From positions 110,803-174,802 of the forward strand of contig DKEY01000016.1 in the NCBI GenBank assembly GCA_002469305.1: a DNA stretch of 64,000 nt, given 5' to 3'. The stretch is from Sulfurospirillum sp. UBA6810. GTDB lineage: Bacteria > Campylobacterota > Campylobacteria > Campylobacterales > Sulfurospirillaceae. Shown in pieces: positions 16,888 through 25,143 of the stretch. The notes under the pieces were generated by a model that had not been told where the DNA came from, did no database searches, and worked only from the letters and a program-made list of their open reading frames with translations. The stretch's first letter is position 1. Every line of letters starts with the position of its first letter. The position numbers and the translations under genes were made by a program.

Positions 16888-19425
16888 TTAAATTTTTGTT
16901 CCCCAATTTCCACCTTCATTTTTTATTGCATCTAACGAATTATCAAGAGCTTGGCTACCCTTTAGTTCAAAGAGTTCAAAAATTGAATTTGGTAAAGTTA
17001 TAATAAATTTATATATTATAATAACAGCAAAAATGGCAATTCCTACTTCCATAACCCCATCATATAAATATATTTTAATTTTAGCAAGCCATTCACCGTT
17101 TCCAAGCGTTGACAATGCTCCTAATGACATGTTGGTTGCATTTTCCATGGCTGAACCTATTCTGGTTTGTTGCTCGCTATATTGAATTGCATTATTCTCA
17201 AGCATTCCTAAAATTATTTTTTTATTAAATATATCTCCTAATGACGCTATTATCTGATTTGCTGTGATTGCAAGCCAAATGGAAAGCGTAAATATTGGGA
17301 GTTCCAGCATTGTAGCAAAAATTTTTAGTGAAAATTCTATAATAGTGCGAATATTTTCTCTTGCAAACATTACTGGCATTAAAAATACCGATGCAAAGTG
17401 GAATGTAAAAATTTTTAAATATATAATTACAAATCTGACTAGTCCTATTAAAACGATTCCTATAATTGGACCTAGTGTTAAAAGGGTTTTACCAACTAGA
17501 AAAGCGACATATAGCCCAAGAGCACCACCTGCAATAGTTCCTGTTACGCCACCAACAACGCCTCCTACAGTTCCTGTAAACCAAGAAAAAGCACCCCCTC
17601 CACTAGCAGTTCCTCCTGCCCCACCTGCTAGTGCCCCTAATTTACCACTATTTTCGGTGACAACTTGAAATGTTGTGCCTCCTCCTGGAATCCAAAGATA
17701 TGGTAAGGAGCTAATTATCATATGGGCTCCCCAAGAGTCCTTTTTAATATCTTTTTGGATTTCGTCTATTACTCTGGACTTTTTATCAATTAATGCTCCA
17801 ATGTGTTCAGTTTGCATAATGGTGACAGGAAGCCCTAAAATAGAAAGTGGTCCTAGTTCTCTAAATAATTCATATTGAAATTTTATTAACTCTCTTATAA
17901 CTTTAATTTTATTATTAGCTGTTTGCTCATTCATGTTAATACTCATTTGGAGTTTCTCATTATAATCATTGGCTTTTTGTTGGTATATAGTTATTTTTTG
18001 ATATGATTTTCCACAAGCACTAATCATATACTCTGGATAAAATTCGCCATTTATAAGCTTTGTACCATAAGGATATGATTTTACAGCACCATTATTACTT
18101 GTTGGAAAATAATATATCGGACCATTGTTTACAACGAGGCTTCTCGCATATAGAAAATTTTCACTTGTTGGAAATTTTGTATTTTTACTTTCAGTATATA
18201 CTTTTATATTTTCAGCATCATATATTTTTTCACACTGAGCATAGAACATTTCAGAAAACTTTTGCATTTTTTCATATTTTTTCTGCCCAGTATATGAAGA
18301 AATAATTGTATCTTTTGTGCTAACTCCTGATCTCGAAATCAAATTATCAAGCTCACTATCTATAATAGCCTCAGTTGAGTCATGAGCCCAATTCATAAAC
18401 AAGTAATAACCATCCTTTTCAAATTTTTGATATCTAGTGTGCATTACATCATACTGCTGCTGAATACTATTGGCATCTTTTACAGTTACATCTGCTGTTG
18501 GGAAAAACATCAATACGCCAACTACCATACCTGCTAAATGAGGTATTTTCCTATCTGGCGAGTTAATACCTTCGATTTTATCAACAAGAGGTCTTGCAAT
18601 AGCCCCGCCAATTCCCCAAATACCAAAGAAAACGACAAGTAACAGAAGATAACTCATACTTAAATCACTAAGCTTAGTGTATACATCTATTATTGTTTCT
18701 GCATGAGCTTCTATGTACTCTGCATTATTTGAAACTTCCCCTGTTTGAGTATCTGTTATTTGTGAATTATAACCCTCTTTGAGTTGAAGTTTGTTTGTTG
18801 TTTTTGTGGCTTCCACATCTATGATATCTGTGTCAGTTAATATAGCAGAGAGAAGAACATCTGGAATATTTAAATATTGGTTCCCAGAGTAGTTTGTTAC
18901 TGATTGTTTTATATCTAATTTGTCTTTATATAAAACATTAAATCTATCAATACTTTGCTTGATTTGAGTACTCATTTTCTCTTTTGCTTCTACTTCATCT
19001 CTCTCGAAAGCTTTTTTCATATTTGGAAAAGAAACAGTAAAGTAGCCAAAAGGATTATATAAATCATTCACTTCACTAACAGCACACCTTATAGTTGCAG
19101 AGTTTAAATCATAATCCCATACTGAAACTGTATAATTTTCCCCAACCGTAGGACATTTGATATATTTGTCTATATATCCCCCTGCACCATATAAAAAAGC
19201 ATTTACTACGGCATCGTTTACGGATTCATTGACCAACAACGAAGTATCTGTTAATATCCCTTTATCCACCAAAGTTTTCAAGGTTAGCTCATTTAAGTAA
19301 TCGTTTCTATACTTTAAAGTATCTCCTGCGTTAAAATCTTTTAACACCTGCTCTTGAGAATACCTTCCTTGATAAGAAAAGGCAACACTTGCTAAGAGGA
19401 TGAGAGAAAGCAGAATTTTATTCAT
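16888..19425 (-). CDS. Large polytopic DotA/TraY-like membrane protein
   Basis: The product has 845 residues. A signal peptide (MNKILLSLILLASVAFS) is followed by a ~230-residue exported segment. A membrane helix cluster (about 250-275, then 290-310) precedes a second large extracytoplasmic loop (about 310-570). A Gly-rich stretch (GALAGGAGGTASGGGAF) leads into four or five C-terminal helices (about 640-820). Size, the signal peptide and a bulky loop between helix clusters match DotA (Legionella) and TraY (IncI plasmids), inner-membrane proteins needed for type IVB transfer. The fold resemblance is by layout, not residue identity. Confidence 0.55.
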   Translation of the reverse strand: MNKILLSLILLASVAFSYQGRYSQEQVLKDFNAGDTLKYRNDYLNELTLKTLVDKGILTDTSLLVNESVNDAVVNAFLYGAGGYIDKYIKCPTVGENYTVSVWDYDLNSATIRCAVSEVNDLYNPFGYFTVSFPNMKKAFERDEVEAKEKMSTQIKQSIDRFNVLYKDKLDIKQSVTNYSGNQYLNIPDVLLSAILTDTDIIDVEATKTTNKLQLKEGYNSQITDTQTGEVSNNAEYIEAHAETIIDVYTKLSDLSMSYLLLLVVFFGIWGIGGAIARPLVDKIEGINSPDRKIPHLAGMVVGVLMFFPTADVTVKDANSIQQQYDVMHTRYQKFEKDGYYLFMNWAHDSTEAIIDSELDNLISRSGVSTKDTIISSYTGQKKYEKMQKFSEMFYAQCEKIYDAENIKVYTESKNTKFPTSENFLYARSLVVNNGPIYYFPTSNNGAVKSYPYGTKLINGEFYPEYMISACGKSYQKITIYQQKANDYNEKLQMSINMNEQTANNKIKVIRELIKFQYELFRELGPLSILGLPVTIMQTEHIGALIDKKSRVIDEIQKDIKKDSWGAHMIISSLPYLWIPGGGTTFQVVTENSGKLGALAGGAGGTASGGGAFSWFTGTVGGVVGGVTGTIAGGALGLYVAFLVGKTLLTLGPIIGIVLIGLVRFVIIYLKIFTFHFASVFLMPVMFARENIRTIIEFSLKIFATMLELPIFTLSIWLAITANQIIASLGDIFNKKIILGMLENNAIQYSEQQTRIGSAMENATNMSLGALSTLGNGEWLAKIKIYLYDGVMEVGIAIFAVIIIYKFIITLPNSIFELFELKGSQALDNSLDAIKNEGGNWGTKI

Positions 19426-19828
19426 CGTTCAGCCCTTTTAAAAAATACCCATAAACATAACTTGATAGTGTGATATCTGTGGGTTTGTTGTTTAAGATTC
19501 CTTTATAATCACTGTTTGAGAATGAGACAAGAATTCTATTTCTTCTAAAACTTTTATTTTGAAACGTAATGTTTTCTCCAGAGAGAAAAGAGAGCTCCAG
19601 CCCTTTTTTATATGTTTTATATATAAAAGTTGCTAGCTTTGTTTCTTTTGACTTATACTCATTTACCAAACTTAATTCCTCGTCAGTTAATGTAACAAGT
19701 TTTCTGATTGGCTTAATCGTTTTTTTTGACTTTTTTCTTGTATTAAAGAGAAATTTTTGCATTTTAAATATTTTTTTCATGTTTTGGTTAAACCCTATAA
19801 TTTCTCTGTAGACAATGTCCGAACTCAT
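19418..19828 (-). CDS. Small basic cytoplasmic protein upstream of the TraY-like gene
   Basis: The 136-residue product is strongly basic (RKKSKKTIKPIRK) with no signal or membrane helix. The C-terminal half looks strand-rich. It overlaps the TraY-like gene by 8 nt and starts 37 nt after regulon motif copy 3. A DNA- or membrane-surface-binding accessory of transfer is possible. No family was recognised. Confidence 0.5.
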   Translation of the reverse strand: MSSDIVYREIIGFNQNMKKIFKMQKFLFNTRKKSKKTIKPIRKLVTLTDEELSLVNEYKSKETKLATFIYKTYKKGLELSFLSGENITFQNKSFRRNRILVSFSNSDYKGILNNKPTDITLSSYVYGYFLKGLNDE

Positions 19829-19865
19829 AAAAACACCTTGGTAAATTTTAGTAGTTTTTCGATAG

Positions 19866-19894
19866 TAATAAATATATAATTAATATAAACTTAA
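19866..19894 (-). promoter_or_regulatory. Bipartite regulon motif, copy 3 (TraY-like operon)
   Basis: TTAAG, 7 nt, then TAATTATATATTTATTA on the minus strand, followed by CTATCGAA. It lies 37 nt upstream of the start at 19828. Confidence 0.7.
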
Positions 19895-20032
19895 TATATT
19901 TGCACTAATTGTAATTTAGGCTTTATAAAATTTTCCATATCAATAAAAAAGTTATTGTTTTGTATATTTTGTTGTATTTTTGAGATTGAGTAAGGATAAA
20001 TTTATTGCTTTAAAAGAAGAATTGTTTGCTTT

Positions 20033-20047
20033 GTTTCCGCAGGAAAC
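20033..20047. repeat. parS-like palindrome, copy 1 (intergenic)
   Basis: GTTTCCGCAGGAAAC lies between the relaxase stop and the next gene. Here the arms extend to 9 bp on each side of the GCA centre (20030-20050), the longest of the seven copies. Confidence 0.65.
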
Positions 20048-20061
20048 AAAACTCATGTGTC

Positions 20062-22428
20062 TTAGATTTCAATAGAAACTTGGGTATTTTCTTTTGCCCT
20101 ACTCTCTTTTGCTAATCTATCAACTATATCGTGAATATCTTTACTATAAACACTTACTTTCTTATCTCTAAATTGAAAGGTTCCATACTCTCCTAGCTTA
20201 GTGTCTTTTCCTGCACGCACAATATTAATACCTAATGTGTTGCAGCACGCTTCCAAGATTGTTTTATCCATTTTAGACAACTCTTCCATTAGTTTTCTAA
20301 ATTCATTCTGACCTTGTCTTGTATTTATATCCAGAGATTTTATTTCATTTAGAATTTCAACAATTGACTTAGAAGAAGTTTGAATACCATTTTGAAGTCT
20401 AGTTCTGATTTCTTTTGCTATGTTTTCTACTTGTTTTGATACATCTTCATTAGGTGTTTGAGCAGGGGCATAAAGAAGGTTTCCCTTTTCATCTATTACT
20501 CTAATGCCATATTTTTTTTCTTTAATCCTTTCTACCAATCCTTGTTTAAATTCATCTGATTTTGTATCAACTGAAATATAATCGGAACCCTTTAAAAAAA
20601 ACATATCGGCACAATTTTTTCCACTTCTTTTATCATTGATACTTTTAACTACTGATACAGTTTTACCATAATCTCTTATTTCATCAAATTTAGAGCGTTC
20701 TTGATTTTTATATATAAACCCTGTTTTATTGTTCCCAGAGAGAGAAAAATTTTTAAGGGGCGAGTTTAGGAGTTGATAATCATATACGGTATTTATGCTA
20801 TTGCCTTTTTGTAGGATATCCGAACAAACCCCCTCTATATAAAATCTCGTAAATTTTTTATTTAGTTCTTCGGAAACTGTATCTTTTCTTTTTTGTATAT
20901 ACTCTTCGTGAGAGGAGTTGCTATTTACCAAGGAATAAATTACATCGTTATAAAGGCTAAATTTTCCTGTTTCATTTGAGAGTGTAATATAAGAACCTTT
21001 TCTTTTATCTACCCCTCCCCTTTCAATCTTCAAACCTAGTAAATCTAATAGCTTTTCAAATTCTTCTTTATTTTTAATTTTTTGTATATAAAAGAGCTTT
21101 TCTAGTAGTTCTCTTGCTAGAGCTCTGTTTCTGTTTGTACTTAAATCCGTAAGTGATTTTGTTAAAGACTCTTGCATCTCTTTCAAATCATCATTTTCAG
21201 AAAAATCGAGCTCTTGAATACCAGTAAAATACCTATACAAGTTTTCATTATAAATTTCAATACTATGTCCTTGAACTGAAAAAGAGACATAGCCCTCTTC
21301 TATTACATAACTATCGAATTTAAACTTTTGCAAAAATTCTTCAATATCATATTTACTTCGACACACTTGAAGATATCTCTCTATATTTGAAGATAAAATA
21401 TCAAAGCTTCGCTGATCTGCAAATGTAAAATTAAAGTTAAGGATTTTTGCTAATTCATTTGACACCAAATCAAAGTAATTATTTTTTACAAACTCTTTGC
21501 CTACAAATCTCTCAGTAATATCCTCCAAATGCTTTTGAGTTGTTTCATTAAAAATCTTTTCATACGCCTCTTTACTTTTTCTACTTTGTGAGTACTTTAT
21601 GTTTGTAATTGATGTTTTTTCTAAAGCTTCTTTTATCTTGTCAAGATTATCATTAAACCATTTCTTGTCAAATAATTTTGATATATATCTATAGTTCCCC
21701 CCTGTAGTGTTTTCCTTTTCTTTTAACACCAAGTGCTTTTCTTTTAAAAATTTAGCTTTATCAAAGAGAGCTTTATCTATCTTGTCATAGGTTTGAATTT
21801 CTATGTTTCCTGCGGAAACAGAAAGTTTTTCAATAAACTCATCATAATTTTTACTGATTTTTATTGTATTTTCAATCTCTTCATAGAAGAAATCATCAAA
21901 TACCTCATAATATGTTTCACCTTTTTTATGGACCCAATCTCTTTTTTTTTGCTCATTTGTCAAAGAGAGGAGGTTGATATTGTTAAAAGGACTTGCTAAA
22001 GAGTATTCATAGTTTATTTTCTCTTGTATTGCTTCAACTCTTGGAAAATCTGGATAGCCTCGATAGAGTCTCAAATTTTTATTGTTGAGCATAGAGTAGT
22101 TGATTACATAACAATGAATGTGAGGTTTTTTATCATCCCAATGGATTACGCTTAAAATTTCTAACTCTAGTGGATTATAATTTGCGAACATGAGCTCTTT
22201 AAATCTTTGATAATATTCATAGAGTTCGTTTTTGGTTAAATTTTCTTCTTTAAATGAAAGAACATAAGAATAATGACTAACTTTTCTGTTCATACTATGA
22301 GATAAAACTTCTGAAGAAATTTTATCAATTCTGAGAGGATCACCTTCAATAATAGTATAGGCCTTATCTTCTCTATCTGTAGAGTATTGTGCAAATCCTT
22401 TTTTTCCAGGTTTTATGCTTATTATCAT
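20062..22428 (-). CDS. Relaxase with HxxxxxxHxH motif and repeated C-terminal modules
   Basis: The product has 788 residues. The N-terminal ~180 residues form a relaxase-like domain. VIHWDDKKPHIHCYVINY supplies three histidines (H96, H103, H105) for metal binding, and Tyr15 or Tyr24 could be the nicking tyrosine. Relaxases nick oriT and pilot the strand into the recipient. The rest contains at least three copies of a small helix-strand module (about 357-400, 454-505 and 720-775) with a strand pattern like KFSLYNDVIYSLVN. One parS-like site is embedded in the gene (VSAGN). The MOB class is not settled; MOBP-like is the best guess. Confidence 0.75.
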   Translation of the reverse strand: MIISIKPGKKGFAQYSTDREDKAYTIIEGDPLRIDKISSEVLSHSMNRKVSHYSYVLSFKEENLTKNELYEYYQRFKELMFANYNPLELEILSVIHWDDKKPHIHCYVINYSMLNNKNLRLYRGYPDFPRVEAIQEKINYEYSLASPFNNINLLSLTNEQKKRDWVHKKGETYYEVFDDFFYEEIENTIKISKNYDEFIEKLSVSAGNIEIQTYDKIDKALFDKAKFLKEKHLVLKEKENTTGGNYRYISKLFDKKWFNDNLDKIKEALEKTSITNIKYSQSRKSKEAYEKIFNETTQKHLEDITERFVGKEFVKNNYFDLVSNELAKILNFNFTFADQRSFDILSSNIERYLQVCRSKYDIEEFLQKFKFDSYVIEEGYVSFSVQGHSIEIYNENLYRYFTGIQELDFSENDDLKEMQESLTKSLTDLSTNRNRALARELLEKLFYIQKIKNKEEFEKLLDLLGLKIERGGVDKRKGSYITLSNETGKFSLYNDVIYSLVNSNSSHEEYIQKRKDTVSEELNKKFTRFYIEGVCSDILQKGNSINTVYDYQLLNSPLKNFSLSGNNKTGFIYKNQERSKFDEIRDYGKTVSVVKSINDKRSGKNCADMFFLKGSDYISVDTKSDEFKQGLVERIKEKKYGIRVIDEKGNLLYAPAQTPNEDVSKQVENIAKEIRTRLQNGIQTSSKSIVEILNEIKSLDINTRQGQNEFRKLMEELSKMDKTILEACCNTLGINIVRAGKDTKLGEYGTFQFRDKKVSVYSKDIHDIVDRLAKESRAKENTQVSIEI
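21805..21819 (-). repeat. parS-like palindrome, copy 2 (inside relaxase gene)
   Basis: Coding strand GTTTCCGCAGGAAAC is read as Val-Ser-Ala-Gly-Asn in the segment KLSVSAGNIEI. Flanking T and A extend the arms to 7 bp. Confidence 0.65.
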
Positions 22429-22450
22429 TTTCTATCTTTTTATCTATTTT

Positions 22451-22465
22451 GTTTCCTGCGGAAAC
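22451..22465. repeat. parS-like palindrome, copy 3 (between membrane gene and relaxase)
   Basis: The plus strand reads GTTTCCTGCGGAAAC. It lies 23 nt before the relaxase start and 31 nt from copy 4. Confidence 0.65.
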
Positions 22466-22477
22466 AAGAAACAAACA

Positions 22478-23170
22478 TTACACTTTTTTAAGTTTGTTTC
22501 CTGCGGAAACTTTTCTAATTGAATTTTCCAAAAAAATAACTATTACAAAAAATACGATTGTAAAATATTTCATAACTTTTTCCATTTCGCTTAAAAGAAA
22601 ATTTATATCTGATGTGCTTATGTTTGTAGACTCTGTTGGCAAAACATAGCCTTGCGGAGTTATTTCACTAAAGAGATAAAAAATATGAAAATAGTAAACA
22701 ACTTGCATTGATATAAAATAAAGAGCACAATAAAATAATATTCGAACAAAGAAGTGATAGTTCCTTAATCTCCACCACTCTTTTTTATATTTTGCAGTAA
22801 CAAGGCAAACTTCATTCTTGTTTTCAATAACTTTTTCTACATTAACATGTTTAAATAGAGTTAAATAAAGTAAAGGAAGTGAGCCGATAGCTAAAACTAA
22901 ATAGCAAATTATAGTCTTTAACAAAATAACCAAATCTCTAACTATTGACTCCTCAAAAGAGAAGAGGGTATTAAAAATCAGATTTGCAAAAAATAGAGAA
23001 AATACTAAGAGGGAAAAATATCCACAGTAAAGTGCCCCTTTTAAAACAGGGCTTCTTTTTTCTAATAATTTAAAAAAACTTACTTTTTTACTCTGTTTGG
23101 AATCAATATTGCTATAGAAGAATATAGCAAGTTTTTGAAGTACGTTAAGGTCATAGTAGTTTATTTTCAT
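22478..23170 (-). CDS. Four-helix membrane protein co-transcribed with the relaxase
   Basis: The 230-residue product has four predicted membrane helices (about 45-70, 82-108, 130-160 and 200-218). It precedes the relaxase by 50 nt and follows regulon motif copy 4. It could anchor the relaxosome or act in surface exclusion; neither is shown by sequence. The very C-terminus, RKVSAGNKLKKV, is created by parS-like copy 4, showing that the end of the protein tolerates the inserted pentapeptide. Confidence 0.55.
   Translation of the reverse strand: MKINYYDLNVLQKLAIFFYSNIDSKQSKKVSFFKLLEKRSPVLKGALYCGYFSLLVFSLFFANLIFNTLFSFEESIVRDLVILLKTIICYLVLAIGSLPLLYLTLFKHVNVEKVIENKNEVCLVTAKYKKEWWRLRNYHFFVRILFYCALYFISMQVVYYFHIFYLFSEITPQGYVLPTESTNISTSDINFLLSEMEKVMKYFTIVFFVIVIFLENSIRKVSAGNKLKKV
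22496..22510 (-). repeat. parS-like palindrome, copy 4 (end of membrane-protein gene)
   Basis: The coding strand is GTTTCCGCAGGAAAC in the frame Val-Ser-Ala-Gly-Asn, six codons before the stop (LysLeuLysLysVal end). Confidence 0.65.
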
Positions 23171-23194
23171 TTTTATCCTTTGAAATTCAGAGAA

Positions 23195-23223
23195 TAATAA
23201 ATATATAATTAATTATAGCTTAA
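23195..23223 (-). promoter_or_regulatory. Bipartite regulon motif, copy 4 (relaxase operon)
   Basis: TTAAG, 7 nt, then TAATTATATATTTATTA on the minus strand. It lies 24 nt before the start at 23170. Confidence 0.7.
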
Positions 23224-23236
23224 GTTTCAATAAGTT

Positions 23237-23255
23237 AAACTTCTGGCTGAAGTTT
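23237..23255. repeat. Small inverted repeat between relaxase operon and iterons
   Basis: AAACTTC, TGGCT, GAAGTTT forms a perfect 7-bp stem. Its place upstream of the relaxase operon makes it a possible part of oriT, but no nic sequence could be recognised. Confidence 0.35.
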
Positions 23256-23308
23256 TAAATTTAAATAGTTTCAAAATGACTAAAGTTAGGTGTTTTGCAA
23301 AGGGTAAA

Positions 23309-23600
23309 TTTCCCAAAACGAGGACTTTGTTTCCTATCGTGAGGACTTTACTTGTTAAAATATTTATTTTTTCCCAAATTGAGGACTTTATGGTTGTTTA
23401 TTATTTAAAATTTAAAATCTTGTTAAATAGCCACTTATAGGTGGAAATATTAGCTTTTTTTCCCATCGTGAGGATAAAATTTCTTATATTGAGGACTATT
23501 TTCCCTCAGTATCCAAGTAATTTTTCCCATATTGAGGTATAATAAAGTCAATTTTTTCCCAAATTGAGGATGACTGAAATATGTTTTCCTATCGTGAGGA
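23309..23600 (+). repeat. Iteron array 1, upstream of rep (eight degenerate units)
   Basis: Eight units share the core TGAGGA or CGAGGA preceded by TTTCC and a variable four-base block: TATCG(TGAGGA), AAAT(TGAGGA), ATAT(TGAGGA) or AAAACG(AGGA). They are direct repeats, mostly in one orientation and irregularly spaced. The last unit ends at the rep start and supplies its ribosome binding site. Iterons are the binding sites of Rep_3-type initiators, so this is a likely origin and autoregulation region. No other gene was seen in 23171-23606. Confidence 0.85.
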
Positions 23601-23606
23601 CTTGAT

Positions 23607-24593
23607 ATGAACAATGCTAGTAGTAGTGCTTTAAAAAAAGCAAAACAACAACATTTTGATTTTCTTAGGAAAAATAACGCTATCACAGATGCTAAAAATG
23701 GGGAATTATCATTAGGAGCTATGAGATCACTCGATGTTATCTTGCAAAAATATCAAGAGAGTCAAGAAACTCAAATGCAGCTAGAGCTCTCTTATTTGAG
23801 AAAAAAACTAGGATTAGAAAATAATAACGATTATATTAAGCGCATTAAAACTTATCTACTAGAACTAAAACTTCCATTTGAGTTAAGAGACTTTAATGAT
23901 ATGAGAACAGGTAAGGCTGTAGAGTGGGCATTAACATCATTTTTAAATGATGTTAAATCATATAAAGAGTCTCAACATCTAGTTGAAATAAATATCTCTG
24001 AAGATTTTATAAATTATATGGTAGATAAAGCTGGTTATACTCAAATTGACCTTTCTTTATCTAAACAATTTAAAACAAAGTACGGATATAAAATATATGA
24101 AATGTATTTACGATACTATGCTCTTCCAAATAAAATAGAGGGTAATAGAGGAATTATTTATAAAAATATTAATGAACTCAATGATAAGTTTGGAACCACG
24201 CATAAACATGTTTCAAAAATGTTAGAGGGTATAAATAGAGGAATAAAAGAAATATACACTCTAACAAATTCACAAATAATATGCACCTACGATAAAATCG
24301 AAAAAAGATTTATATTCTCTTGGGAAAAAGGAGCTAAAAAAATACTCCAATGTAATAAATGTAAAATTCCAGAAGAGAGAATTGATGAGTTATGTGAATG
24401 GATAATTGAACATTCTCAAAAAGATATTGATGACGAATCTGCATACACGAGAAAAGTAAAAGATTTACTTCTTAAAGATTCATTTGTTGGCTGGGAAGAG
24501 TCTTATAGGGGTATGCTCTCTATAAGATATGGTTTTGAAACGGAAAAAATAGACTCATTAAAACAAGAAGATGGAACCTACTTAAACTTTTAA
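23607..24593 (+). CDS. Plasmid replication initiator, Rep_3 (RepB/RepE) family
   Basis: The product has 328 residues. The N-terminal winged-helix pattern ELSLGAMRSLDVILQKYQES and the second domain (LSKQFKTKYGYKIYEMYLRY) are typical of Rep_3 initiators, which bind iterons and open the origin. A C-terminal extension (about 235-328) contains CNKCKIPEER, a possible small metal site. The ATG at 23607 is preceded by TGAGGACTTGAT, so the last iteron doubles as the Shine-Dalgarno sequence. Rep binding there should repress its own translation or transcription. Iteron arrays on both sides support the call. Confidence 0.9.
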   Translation: MNNASSSALKKAKQQHFDFLRKNNAITDAKNGELSLGAMRSLDVILQKYQESQETQMQLELSYLRKKLGLENNNDYIKRIKTYLLELKLPFELRDFNDMRTGKAVEWALTSFLNDVKSYKESQHLVEINISEDFINYMVDKAGYTQIDLSLSKQFKTKYGYKIYEMYLRYYALPNKIEGNRGIIYKNINELNDKFGTTHKHVSKMLEGINRGIKEIYTLTNSQIICTYDKIEKRFIFSWEKGAKKILQCNKCKIPEERIDELCEWIIEHSQKDIDDESAYTRKVKDLLLKDSFVGWEESYRGMLSIRYGFETEKIDSLKQEDGTYLNF

Positions 24594-24600
24594 CCCCTTT

Positions 24601-24643
24601 ACTACTTTTAAATTTAAAAAAGATATTAAGAGTTAAAAGTAGT
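24601..24643. terminator. Inverted repeat after rep (possible terminator)
   Basis: ACTACTTTTAA pairs with TTAAAAGTAGT across a 21-nt AT-rich loop directly after the rep stop. It lacks a clean T-run, so a termination role is possible rather than certain. Confidence 0.35.
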
Positions 24644-24876
24644 GCAAATCCCCTTTTTTAGGGAATAACAAAGAATTTATTTCCTATCGTGAGGATAAAA
24701 TTTCTTATATTGAGGACTATTATTTCCTATCGTGAGGACTTTATTTCCTAAATTGAGGATAAATTTCCTATCGTGAGGACTTTGCCTCTAATTTCTTTTT
24801 TTTACGAGGAAAATGTATTCTTATACTACATTTTAGAGATTAAAGAGATTACTTAAGAGTTAAAAGTAGTGCAAAT
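24626..24876 (+). repeat. 24-bp perfect direct repeat pair between rep and parA
   Basis: The same 24 bp (beginning TTAAGAGTTAAAAG, ending GTGCAAAT) occur at 24626-24649 and 24853-24876, each just before an iteron cluster. The two blocks look like a duplicated origin-proximal unit. Confidence 0.7.
24679..24784 (+). repeat. Iteron array 2 (five units)
   Basis: Five direct repeats of the TTTCC-N4-TGAGGA type, alternating TATCG and AAAT or ATAT variants at ~20-24 nt spacing. These lie downstream of rep, so the initiator gene is flanked by its own sites. Confidence 0.85.
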
Positions 24877-24907
24877 ATTGAAAAAAACGTGGTTCATTAG
24901 ACATTAA

Positions 24908-25010
24908 TTTCCCAAAACGAGGACTTTTTTTCTTATATTGAGGACTATTATTTCCTATCGTGAGGACTTTATTTCCTAAATTGAGGACTCTTTTCTTGTA
25001 TTGAGGATAA
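24908..25010 (+). repeat. Iteron array 3 (five units)
   Basis: Five further units (AAAACG, ATAT, TATCG, AAAT and GTAT variants) in the same orientation. The order of the first variants matches the start of array 1. The remaining stretch to parA (25011-25143) is AT-rich with no recognisable gene and probably holds the parA promoter. Confidence 0.85.
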
Positions 25011-25143
25011 GTACCTTAAATAAAAAAATAAACTATAATTTTATTATATTCAGTTTTGTTTAAGTAGTATCGTTATAAACTTACAAATAATAAATAATTG
25101 CTTTTTATCGAAAGCACTTAATTTTAACTTAATAGGAGTTATT

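Noticed and set aside
19829..20061. oriT or nic site near the relaxase gene
   Set aside because: No convincing nic consensus or paired arms were found in 19829-20061; only parS-like copy 1 and the regulon motif are clear there.
23309..25010. Repeats that at first sight could be a CRISPR array
   Set aside because: Units are ~21 bp, degenerate, only slightly separated and lie around a Rep_3 gene. They lack constant repeats and unique spacers of equal size, and no cas genes are near. They are iterons.
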